A DNA stretch of 64,000 nucleotides. Origin: Bacteroides sp. M10 (GTDB lineage Bacteria > Bacteroidota > Bacteroidia > Bacteroidales > Bacteroidaceae). The notes beneath the pieces were generated by a model. The model worked only from the letters and a program-made list of their open reading frames with translations, was not told where the DNA came from and searched no databases. The position numbers and the translations under genes are program-made. The stretch is from the NCBI RefSeq assembly GCF_014334015.1, contig NZ_CP060488.1:3120501-3184500 (forward strand), read 5' to 3'. Shown piece after piece: positions 18,789 to 27,557 of the stretch; the first letter of the stretch is position 1, and every line of letters begins with the position of its first letter.

Positions 18789-21700
18789 ATGATGAATAAA
18801 ATAATCATAAACATATTTATCCTGCTGTGGGTAGCGGTGGGTGCTATGGCACAGACTGCTACTGTGACCGGTACGGTGACCGACGACATGGGACCGGTGA
18901 TTGGTGCCACAGTAACGGTGCAAGGCACTTCGATCGGTGCCACGACCGATTTGGACGGTAAATTTACATTGACTGGCGTGTCCAATGTAGCCAAGGCCGT
19001 GTTGATAGTTCGCTATGTAGGTATGGAAGAAGCAAAAGAACCGTTGAAAGGACGTACCTCGAACATTAATATCCACATGAAAGAAGCTGTCGGAATGTTG
19101 GACGATGTAGTCGTAATCGGCTATGGAACGCAGAAAAGAGGTAACCTGACCGGTTCTATCGCCAGCGTATCCGGCAAGATATTGGAAAAAGTACAGACCA
19201 CTTCTGCTGCTGAAGCCATCGTCGGTAAGCTGCCGGGCGTACAGGTGACGGCTGTAGACGGCTCGCCGGATGCAGAAATCAAGATTTTGGTGCGTGGTGG
19301 TGGTTCTATTACACAAGATAACAGTCCGCTTATCATATTGGACGGATTTGAAGTGGGCAGCCTGAACGATGTTCCTCCTACCGATATTGAATCTATCGAG
19401 GTGTTGAAAGATGCGGCCTCTACGGCCATCTATGGTGCACGCGGTGCGAACGGTGTTATTTTGGTGACAACCAAACGTCCTGTTGAAGGACGGGTTGTCA
19501 TTAGTCTGAACACTTATGTGCAGACCAAAGAACTTTCTAACAAGCTGGATGTGATGGACCCTTACGAATTTGTATTGATGCAATATGAAAATGCTCGTCA
19601 GAAAAGTTCTAACCCAACAGCTTTCAATAATAAGTATGGACATGCTTACGAACACTATATCTATCAAGGGAATGCCGGAAAAGACTGGCAGGACGAGGTG
19701 TTCGGTTCCAATCCGGTGGCTAAATATGTAGACCTTAGTGTGAATGGTGGTACGGAAAAAGCCAAATATAAACTATCCTTTATCCATCAGGACCAACCGA
19801 GTGTGATGGTAGGTAACGGACTGAAACAAAATAATATGAATGCTTCTTTCAACTTCAAGCCTTTTAAATTCCTGACGTTGGAATACCGCACGCGTTTGTT
19901 ACATAAGGAAGTGGATGGATCCGGTACGGAAGGCGTTAGTTTGTTGACTGCTTTGCGCCAAAAACCTACTAAGGGTCTGGATGAATATATGAAACTTCCT
20001 GAAGACGATACGTATTTCGATCCCGATCAACTGGAAGAGGAAACTCTTTTTGATCCCAAAGAAGAATCGAAAAGAAATTATAAAAAGAGAATTAATAAGT
20101 CTCTCAATACGATGGGAGCTGTGACTTGGGATATTATGAAAGGTATGACTTTCCGTAGTGAATTTGGTTTCGAAAATAACTCTGAAGAACAACGCCGTTT
20201 CTGGGGTATGGAGACTAGTAAAGCTCGTAGCAACAATAACCAGCCGGTGGCGGAATGGAGCATGAAACAAGGTACTAAGTGGCAGCTTACCAACGTGTGG
20301 AACTACAACTTTATGCTAAAAGATGTACATGATATCCGTCTGATGTTGGGACAGGAAATCAAGCATAACCAGACTACTACCAAAACTTACTCTACCCGTT
20401 TTTTTCCGGAAAATATCACGGCAGAAAAGGTCTTTGATAATTTGTCGCTAGGTACTCCTTACGAGAACTCCTCGTCAGCGGCCTCTCCCTCGCGTATTTC
20501 TTCATTCTTTGGTCGTATCAACTATGGCTATAATGATAAATACCTTGCTACAGTAACGTTGCGTGCCGATGGCTCTTCCAAGTTTGCCAAAGGTAACCGT
20601 TGGGGATTCTTCCCGGCAGGAGCGTTGGCATGGCGTATCTCTAATGAAGACTTTTTGAAAGATAATCAGGTCGTTTCCAACTTAAAGTTGAGAGTCAGTT
20701 ACGGTACTTCCGGTAATGACCGTATTGATGCCGACCTTTATCAGAAATTGTATGGTGTAAGCAGTTCCCGTCCTGCCGGCTGGGGAGAAAACAGTCACTA
20801 TTACTACAATTTTTATAACTCTAAATATGTCTACAATCCCGATGTGAGATGGGAAACTACCATCACACGTAACATTGGTTTTGACTTCGGCTTCTTCAAA
20901 GAACGCATTAGCGGTACTGTTGATGTTTATTGGAATACAGTGAAAGATTTGTTGGTGCCTTCGGATATTCCCGGTTATACAGGTTACACTAAGCTGATGA
21001 CCAATGTGGGACAAACGTCAAATCGTGGTATAGAACTTCAACTGAATGCCTGGCTGGTAGAGACGAAAGACTTTTCACTGAACGCTACCTTTAATATCGG
21101 TCATAATAAAAACAAGATTGACAAACTGGCAAGTGGTGAAAAAGAATGGATTCTCACTTCGGGTTGGAGAAATGATGTGGTGAACTCGGATGATTACCGT
21201 GCCTATGTGGGTGGTACCAGTGGTTTGATTTACGGTTATGTCAATGACGGATTCTATACCGTAGCCGATTTTGAATCCTTCGACTCCAAATCCAGAACAT
21301 GGAAACTGAAAGAAGGAGTGGTAGATTCAAGCCCATTGTCCGACACTCCGCGTCCCGGTAATGCCAAGTTCAAGAAACTCACTCCGGTAGATCCTAACAG
21401 CACCAATCCTTATCAGTTGACAGAAGCCGACCGTACTGTTATTGGTAACACCACTCCGAAATTCTCGGGAGGTTTTGGCTTGAATGCTACTTATAAAGGG
21501 TTCGACATGAGTATGTTCTTCAACTTTATGTATGATTTTGATGTACTGAATGCCAACAAAATCATGCTGACCACGTGGGCGGACAATAAAGAGAACAACT
21601 TCCTGATGGACATTGCTTCGGATAAACGCTGGCGTAACTTCGATGACATGGGGAATGAGATCCGTTATAGTCCGGAAGTACTGGCAGAATTCAATAAGAA

Positions 21701-22004
21701 TGCTACCATGTGGAATCCCACTTCCATCGGGCGCCCCATCTGTATGTCGTATGCCGTGGAAGACGGTTCGTTCCTGCGTCTTAATTCAGCTACCCTCGGT
21801 TACACCTTACCAAGTGTCTGGACGAAGAAAGTAGGTTTGAGTAAAGTACGTTTCTACGTATCGGGCAATAATCTGTTTACTCTCACCGGATATAGTGGTT
21901 ATGATCCGGAGGTGAACATCGCTACCGGTTTGACACCCAATATTGATTATGACCGTTATCCGCGTAGCCGCACCTATACATTTGGCGCACAGTTGACTTT
22001 TTAA
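18789..22004 (+). CDS. SusC/RagA TonB-dependent transporter (pectin PUL, plus half)
   Basis: A 1071-residue outer-membrane transporter. The signal peptide ends GAMAQ (about 18-22), followed by a carboxypeptidase-D-like domain, DDVVVIGYGTQKRGNLTGSI (TonB box region) and plug segment VRGGGSITQDNSPLIILDG; the barrel ends in FGAQLTF. It is about as long as the other SusC in the window and clearly related in the plug, but the barrel is divergent, which suggests a different ligand length or esterification state. Two ATG codons are adjacent at the start. Its SusD follows after 25 bp. Confidence 0.96.
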   Translation: MMNKIIINIFILLWVAVGAMAQTATVTGTVTDDMGPVIGATVTVQGTSIGATTDLDGKFTLTGVSNVAKAVLIVRYVGMEEAKEPLKGRTSNINIHMKEAVGMLDDVVVIGYGTQKRGNLTGSIASVSGKILEKVQTTSAAEAIVGKLPGVQVTAVDGSPDAEIKILVRGGGSITQDNSPLIILDGFEVGSLNDVPPTDIESIEVLKDAASTAIYGARGANGVILVTTKRPVEGRVVISLNTYVQTKELSNKLDVMDPYEFVLMQYENARQKSSNPTAFNNKYGHAYEHYIYQGNAGKDWQDEVFGSNPVAKYVDLSVNGGTEKAKYKLSFIHQDQPSVMVGNGLKQNNMNASFNFKPFKFLTLEYRTRLLHKEVDGSGTEGVSLLTALRQKPTKGLDEYMKLPEDDTYFDPDQLEEETLFDPKEESKRNYKKRINKSLNTMGAVTWDIMKGMTFRSEFGFENNSEEQRRFWGMETSKARSNNNQPVAEWSMKQGTKWQLTNVWNYNFMLKDVHDIRLMLGQEIKHNQTTTKTYSTRFFPENITAEKVFDNLSLGTPYENSSSAASPSRISSFFGRINYGYNDKYLATVTLRADGSSKFAKGNRWGFFPAGALAWRISNEDFLKDNQVVSNLKLRVSYGTSGNDRIDADLYQKLYGVSSSRPAGWGENSHYYYNFYNSKYVYNPDVRWETTITRNIGFDFGFFKERISGTVDVYWNTVKDLLVPSDIPGYTGYTKLMTNVGQTSNRGIELQLNAWLVETKDFSLNATFNIGHNKNKIDKLASGEKEWILTSGWRNDVVNSDDYRAYVGGTSGLIYGYVNDGFYTVADFESFDSKSRTWKLKEGVVDSSPLSDTPRPGNAKFKKLTPVDPNSTNPYQLTEADRTVIGNTTPKFSGGFGLNATYKGFDMSMFFNFMYDFDVLNANKIMLTTWADNKENNFLMDIASDKRWRNFDDMGNEIRYSPEVLAEFNKNATMWNPTSIGRPICMSYAVEDGSFLRLNSATLGYTLPSVWTKKVGLSKVRFYVSGNNLFTLTGYSGYDPEVNIATGLTPNIDYDRYPRSRTYTFGAQLTF

Positions 22005-22029
22005 TTGAAATCTATAAAATGAAAGAACA

Positions 22030-23931
22030 ATGAATAAGAAACTAATATACTCACTCATTGCCGGAACTCTGTTCACTTTGACGTCTTGCGATGATTTTCT
22101 TGATGTGCAGCCCGGCTCCGGTTTTACTCCCGAGTACATATTTTCCAGCGAATCGGAGATGAAAGCGTTGATGACCCGCATCTACTCTTCCATGACGGAA
22201 GACGGGTTGTACGGAAGTAACCTTGCCAGCGGTTTGAATACGAATACCGATGTGGAGATGAGTTCGTTCAAGAACAACACTGTCAGTACCAATGGCTCGG
22301 ATATCGGCTGTTTTGATTCCCGTCCCACTTGGTCGGTGTTGAATTCAACTTGGAATAATCTCTATTATGCTATCAACTATGCCAACGACTTTTTGCAGGC
22401 TGTGCAGGAGTCACCGTTGTTTTCCGATAAAGTAACAGGTGATACTCTCTCCGAGACACAACAGATGTATGGAGAAGTGAAAACGCTTCGTGCCATGCTC
22501 TATCTGGACTTGATTCGTACATGGGGAGATGTTGTGTTTGTTACCAAACCAACGGAAGCGACCGATGATTTCTTCAGCCTGGGTACTACCGACCGCAATG
22601 TCATTCTGGAATATCTGATCGACGACTTGATAGCTGTAGAACCGATGATGAAATATGCAGTCGATTTGGATTACGGCGTAGAACGTGCTTCACGCGAATA
22701 TTGCCAAGCGCTTATCGGACAGTTGGCTCTTTATCGCGGTGGTTGGACTCTTCGTGCCGACAAAGAGGATGTGACTCACGTAGGTTACATGGAACGTGGC
22801 GATAACTTTGAGCATTATTATGAAATTGCCGTCACTTATCTGGGAAAGGTAATCAAGGAAAGCAAACATGACCTTTCTCAAAGTTTTGAAAACTTGTGGA
22901 TGAATGAATGTAACTGGAAGACTGCCAACAACGATGATGTCATATTTGCTGTTCCGATGCTGAAAAGTGTCACCAGCCGTTATGGTTATAACATCGGTGT
23001 TACCATTGCGGAAGGTAAGCACTCTTATGGCAGCGCCCGCAACTATGTAACTTTCTGCGGTACGTATGTTTATTCGTTTGATAAGGATGATTTGCGTCGT
23101 GATATGACTTGTGTACCTTATAAATATGATAAAGACCTGAATCAGGAGATTGATATGGGAGTGACTGGTATGGGTGTTGGTAAATGGTCCAAACTCTATA
23201 TGCAGTCTCCGCTGGGTGCTTCCAGTGGTTCCAATACCGGTATCAATAGTGTGCGTATGCGCTTTGCAGATGTTTTGCTGATGTATGCTGAAGCAGTCAA
23301 CGAAATCTACGGACCACGTGACGATGCCAAAGAAGCACTGAAACGTGTTCGCCGCCGCGCTTTCGATGCGGCTCAATGGATGGATAAAGTAGAAAGTTAT
23401 GTAGAGAGCCTGACTAATGAAGCAGATTTCTTCCAAGCTGTCATGGATGAGCGTAAATGGGAGTTTGGCGGTGAAGGTATTCGTAAGTACGATCTTGCAC
23501 GTTGGAATAAGTATGGTGAAGTCATCTATAATCTTTATAATGAAATGACTAATTGGGGACTGGTAGCTAACGGGGCTTACGTACCGGGCATTGAGAAAGT
23601 ACCGTCTAATATCTATTACAAACAAGTAACGGATCCTGAACATCCCGATCGGAAGGTCTTGGATATTGTAGGTATTGACGAATATGGTCCGGGTGTGGGT
23701 CGTCCTGCCGGTTACACGGTATTGGAGTATGCGTTGGGATGGAGAGTGTTGAACAAAGAAACACAGCTTTATGAAACGTTGGATGCTATTTCATGGAGTT
23801 TCCGTGGATTTATCAACAAGAACAACGATCAATTAGTGAAACCTACCGATCCTGTGAGATACTTGTGTCCTTATCCTGCAAAGGTTATAACAGACCATCG
23901 CGGATTGATTCGGAACTATTATGGATACTAA
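22030..23931 (+). CDS. SusD/RagB-family lipoprotein (pectin PUL, plus half)
   Basis: A 633-residue SusD partner of the preceding transporter. Lipobox LTSC (Cys20) is followed by DDFLDVQPGSGFTPEYIF, the classical SusD N-terminus. VKTLRAMLYLDLIRTWGDV and MRFADVLLMYAEAVNEIYG are family motifs, and WEFGGEGIRKYDLARWN is the C-terminal signature. The long insert near the C-terminus (about 520-600) is common in polyuronate-type SusDs. It resembles the other SusD only in these core motifs. Confidence 0.95.
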   Translation: MNKKLIYSLIAGTLFTLTSCDDFLDVQPGSGFTPEYIFSSESEMKALMTRIYSSMTEDGLYGSNLASGLNTNTDVEMSSFKNNTVSTNGSDIGCFDSRPTWSVLNSTWNNLYYAINYANDFLQAVQESPLFSDKVTGDTLSETQQMYGEVKTLRAMLYLDLIRTWGDVVFVTKPTEATDDFFSLGTTDRNVILEYLIDDLIAVEPMMKYAVDLDYGVERASREYCQALIGQLALYRGGWTLRADKEDVTHVGYMERGDNFEHYYEIAVTYLGKVIKESKHDLSQSFENLWMNECNWKTANNDDVIFAVPMLKSVTSRYGYNIGVTIAEGKHSYGSARNYVTFCGTYVYSFDKDDLRRDMTCVPYKYDKDLNQEIDMGVTGMGVGKWSKLYMQSPLGASSGSNTGINSVRMRFADVLLMYAEAVNEIYGPRDDAKEALKRVRRRAFDAAQWMDKVESYVESLTNEADFFQAVMDERKWEFGGEGIRKYDLARWNKYGEVIYNLYNEMTNWGLVANGAYVPGIEKVPSNIYYKQVTDPEHPDRKVLDIVGIDEYGPGVGRPAGYTVLEYALGWRVLNKETQLYETLDAISWSFRGFINKNNDQLVKPTDPVRYLCPYPAKVITDHRGLIRNYYGY

Positions 23932-23951
23932 TCAGTAAAAAGACAAACGTT

Positions 23952-25604
23952 ATGATAAAGTTATTACGAAAACTTGCAACGGCTATGCTGCCCGCACTCC
24001 TTTGCGGCACCCTGTTCATAGGCTGCGAGGCAGATGATAAATATACGAAAGTGGACGACCTGTTCCAGCCCCGGTTTGTATTGGAGAAACCGGAGGTGAA
24101 AGCAAACTCTGTGACATTGGTATGGTATAAAGTGAACGATGCTATCTCTTATACGGTACAACTACATCAGGATCAATATTATACCAGCTTGTTTATGGAG
24201 ATAGAAACCACTGATCCTTATGTGTTTATTGATGATATTCCTTACGGGACAACTTTCTATATTCGTGTACGCAGCAATGCTGCCAAAACAATCAACAATT
24301 CGCAATGGAGCTACGTCAGTGCTTCTACTGAAGCTCGTCCGGAGTATGCCAAGCTGGTGGAAGATGTATCTAAAACCGAGATTACGGAATCATCTGCTAT
24401 CATTCGCTGGAAGAAAGACAACAAACAAAATCCGGTGGATAGCATAAGCATTATGCCTATGATGGATACGACTCTGCCGGGCGTTAGCCGCTATCTGACC
24501 ATTGAAGAGATGATGCAAGGATATGCTGAAGTGGACGGATTGACGAAGAATACATTATACGCAGTCAACCTGTATGATACCAGTAAACCTCGTAAATATG
24601 ACAAACCTTACAATCAGGTAACGTTCCGCACGGCTGGTCCGTCGGCCATGTCTATACAAGTTGGCTTGGAAGATGATTTATCTGCCATGTTATTGGACAA
24701 CGATGTCGATCCTGAAGTGCCCGAAGGTACGGAATACTACTTGCCGGCAGGTTCTTCCTACCGTGTCACTCCGTTCTCTTTGATGAAGGGTTTCCGTTTG
24801 GCGGGCAGTCGTGACGGTGTTAAACCTGTTGTTGTCCTCGAAGGCAGTTGGAGCATTGCAGAAGGTTCTTATCTTTCCAGCTTAGAGTTCGATAATATCG
24901 AATTCCGTCATGAAGCAAACAATAATTACTTTATGAATACCAGCAAGGCATACACAATAGAGAATGTCAGCTTTGTAAATTGCGACTTTATAAGTCTTCG
25001 TCGTGGTTTCTGGCGTCATCAATCAGCTAATGCCAAGTACATTATGAATCTGGAAATGGAAGGATGCCGTTTCGAAGGTTGTGGATGGCAAACAAGTGCG
25101 TATGGTACATTTAATCTTCAGTCTTTCGATAAAGATAACGGAGTGTCTTATGATCAGGTAGACCGTGCCATCTTCCGCAACTGTACGTTTAGCAACGACA
25201 ATGATGGAACCAATGGCTATGGCTGGGGTAACCTTTTCTATGCGCCTTATATGGATAAACCGATCGAACTGGAATATAAGAATGTGACTATCTACAATTA
25301 CAGCCGTAACCAACGTCTGATTAACATTGAATCTGCCGTAGGTTCCAAATTGGTAATGCAGGGCATCCTGTTGGCATCTCCTTGCGGTGATTTGTATGCT
25401 ATCGGTGCTAATACTACCACTACTTTCTCTGATAACTATACCACAGCGGATTATGCATTGGGCGGTAGCAAAATGAATGCGACAGATCTCGAGATTACAG
25501 CGGACAAACTGTTTGCCGATCCGGTTAATGGAGACTTGACGATTAAAGATACTTCTTCCCCGATAGTAAACAGTCGTGCCGGTGATACTCGTTGGTTGCC
25601 TTAA
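23952..25604 (+). CDS. FN3/beta-helix surface lipoprotein, putative pectin-binding
   Basis: A 550-residue lipoprotein placed directly after SusD, where surface glycan-binding proteins usually lie. A longer in-frame start exists at 23793, but it lies inside susD; the ATG at 23952 gives a proper signal with lipobox FIGC (Cys25). Two FN3-like domains (about 40-130 and 135-228) precede a DUF4957/DUF5123-type beta-helix (about 235-540) with strands such as YTIENVSFVNCDFISL. It ends GDTRWLP, the shared GDxRW signature. No catalytic motif is seen. It is the plus-half counterpart of the protein at 2533-4410, with one FN3 domain fewer. Confidence 0.8.
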   Translation: MIKLLRKLATAMLPALLCGTLFIGCEADDKYTKVDDLFQPRFVLEKPEVKANSVTLVWYKVNDAISYTVQLHQDQYYTSLFMEIETTDPYVFIDDIPYGTTFYIRVRSNAAKTINNSQWSYVSASTEARPEYAKLVEDVSKTEITESSAIIRWKKDNKQNPVDSISIMPMMDTTLPGVSRYLTIEEMMQGYAEVDGLTKNTLYAVNLYDTSKPRKYDKPYNQVTFRTAGPSAMSIQVGLEDDLSAMLLDNDVDPEVPEGTEYYLPAGSSYRVTPFSLMKGFRLAGSRDGVKPVVVLEGSWSIAEGSYLSSLEFDNIEFRHEANNNYFMNTSKAYTIENVSFVNCDFISLRRGFWRHQSANAKYIMNLEMEGCRFEGCGWQTSAYGTFNLQSFDKDNGVSYDQVDRAIFRNCTFSNDNDGTNGYGWGNLFYAPYMDKPIELEYKNVTIYNYSRNQRLINIESAVGSKLVMQGILLASPCGDLYAIGANTTTTFSDNYTTADYALGGSKMNATDLEITADKLFADPVNGDLTIKDTSSPIVNSRAGDTRWLP

Positions 25605-25659
25605 ATTTAAATTGAGAATATGAACTTATATGATTAAGAATAAATTAAAAGATAATATT

Positions 25660-27516
25660 ATGAATCTGAAACATCTATTTTTCTTAGCGGTTGCCGGAAC
25701 GTTGGCAGTAGCTTGTAGTGAAGTTAATGAAAATTCTCTTACTGATGGCGATGGTCAAAGAATGCTTCGCACTATCAGTTCGGGCAACGATCGTTTCACT
25801 ACACGATTGAATAGCGAAACCAGTGAATGGGAGAACGGTGATGCTATCGGTATATATATGTTCGATACAGAAGATAAGAATGTATTGAACGATGCCCTTA
25901 ACGTGAAATATACGACGATTGGCGAGGGGCTTACGGCGAACTTCTCGTCCGATCCCGGAATAGCAATCTATGATATGCCTACGAATTTCGTAGCCTATTA
26001 TCCGCATACTACATCTGCAGATGTTATTGATGCTACGGCAGCACTTTATAAAGTAGATGTAAGCGATCAGTCTAACGGTATCTCTGCCCACGATTTAATG
26101 TGGGCAAAGGCTGCCAACCAGTCTACAGAATCATTGTTGGCAGGTGGATTATCATTCACTTTCCATCATCAGTTAGTGCTTCTACGTGTCAAGATTACGA
26201 ATGAAAACGTATCAAATGTAACAAGTATAACAGTAGGGGGGATGAACACCACAGCTATTTTTAGCCTGATAGACGGTAAATTGACTAACATGGATACACA
26301 GAAGTCTATTTCCCTGCAAAAAACAGGAGATAAATCTTTTATTGGTATCATGTTGCCTACTGAAGAGTTGATAAATAAAATGTCGCTCACTATCATGGCA
26401 GACGGTGGTAAGTATCAGTACACAGTGCCTGAAGGCAGCAAGATAGATAAGTTTGTTGCAGGCTATGAGTATACCTTCAATATCAATGTAGGAAAAGAGA
26501 CTAGCGGAGAAATAGGCGGTGGTTCCGGCAGCAACACACCTTGGGGTGATGGTGGCAGCGAGGATGGCGACGGTGATAAAGTTTCAGAGAATGAAGCAAT
26601 CCCTGCTGATTATGCTCAAAAAGCGATTAATGCAGAAACAAACCTGTCGACAATATTGTCCGGTGCTTCCGGTAAAGTTGCGTTAGTATTTGCTGCCAAT
26701 GCAGAAGCTTATACCTTTAGCGATGCAATAGTAGTGCCCGAAGCTGTAACAGAGTTGTTGCTGATTGGTGATACAGAAAAACAAGTGAAGATGAATCTGA
26801 AACAGATACAATATACCAGTCTTCAAAAGATAGCATTGAATAACTTGGATATTACAGGTGATAACTCAACCGCTCTGCTGACTAACAATGAAACTGCCCA
26901 ACTTGCTACTGATGCTGTAGTAGACTTTAAGAAGTGTAACTTTAGTAATATGAAGACTGTTTGTGACTGGCCAACCAGAAATGACGGAGTACAAAACTTA
27001 CTTTCTGCCGTACTCATCAACAATTGTCTATTTGAAAACATGGAAAGTATTTTCAATTATTACGGCTCTAAAGCAATTACTATAACCAACTCTACACTTT
27101 ATAAAATGACAGAACGTGCCGTTTATGTAAAAGATGCCAATGGTGTGGTTATCACTGTAGAAAATTGTACATTAGCAGATTTGGGCAAGACTCCTTTTGA
27201 AAGTCAATATGGTAACGGCAATCTCTACTATAAGAATAATATTTCAGCCTGCTTCGTTACAAGTAACCCTAACATAGGCTATAAAATGGATGTACGGGAA
27301 TTCTCCGGTAACTATGCAGCGGCAGCTACCGAAGCCGGACAGCTGCCTGTATTGAATGTACATGGAAAAGCAATTGATGCCAATACTTTCCCTAATGCCT
27401 GGATAGATACGTCCAAAACAGTTACCGAACTGTTTGAAGATGCAGGAAACGGCAACTTCAAACTGAAAATTGATGCTCAAGTAGGTGACCCGCGTTGGTA
27501 TAAGAATGTAAAATAA
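25660..27516 (+). CDS. Fimbrillin-like/beta-helix surface lipoprotein
   Basis: A 618-residue protein. An upstream in-frame ATG (25630) would add ten residues; the one at 25660 gives a compact lipoprotein signal (LAVAC, Cys19) and is preferred. Residues about 25-285 form a fimbrillin-like (Mfa-like) domain with the typical WENGDAIGIYMFDT and TNFVAYYPHT segments. A Gly/Ser/Asp linker containing PWGDGGSEDGDGDK follows, then a DUF4957/DUF5123-type beta-helix ending GDPRWYKNVK. The same domain and linker are repeated in the next gene but attached to a CE8 enzyme. Probably a surface pectin-binding component; not an enzyme as far as can be seen. Confidence 0.75.
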   Translation: MNLKHLFFLAVAGTLAVACSEVNENSLTDGDGQRMLRTISSGNDRFTTRLNSETSEWENGDAIGIYMFDTEDKNVLNDALNVKYTTIGEGLTANFSSDPGIAIYDMPTNFVAYYPHTTSADVIDATAALYKVDVSDQSNGISAHDLMWAKAANQSTESLLAGGLSFTFHHQLVLLRVKITNENVSNVTSITVGGMNTTAIFSLIDGKLTNMDTQKSISLQKTGDKSFIGIMLPTEELINKMSLTIMADGGKYQYTVPEGSKIDKFVAGYEYTFNINVGKETSGEIGGGSGSNTPWGDGGSEDGDGDKVSENEAIPADYAQKAINAETNLSTILSGASGKVALVFAANAEAYTFSDAIVVPEAVTELLLIGDTEKQVKMNLKQIQYTSLQKIALNNLDITGDNSTALLTNNETAQLATDAVVDFKKCNFSNMKTVCDWPTRNDGVQNLLSAVLINNCLFENMESIFNYYGSKAITITNSTLYKMTERAVYVKDANGVVITVENCTLADLGKTPFESQYGNGNLYYKNNISACFVTSNPNIGYKMDVREFSGNYAAAATEAGQLPVLNVHGKAIDANTFPNAWIDTSKTVTELFEDAGNGNFKLKIDAQVGDPRWYKNVK

Positions 27517-27557
27517 CCATTGAATTACTCTTGTAATACTGATTAAACATTACAGTT

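Noticed and set aside
18771..19667. Minus-strand open frame of about 298 codons opposite the plus-half SusC
   Set aside because: Antisense to the SusC N-terminus; composition typical of a shadow frame and no domain.
22690..23643. Minus-strand open frame of about 317 codons opposite SusD
   Set aside because: Shadow frame; the sense strand is a full SusD with all family motifs.
23793..23951. Upstream extension of the FN3/beta-helix protein into susD
   Set aside because: The extension lacks a signal peptide and overlaps the susD end; the ATG at 23952 gives a normal lipoprotein.
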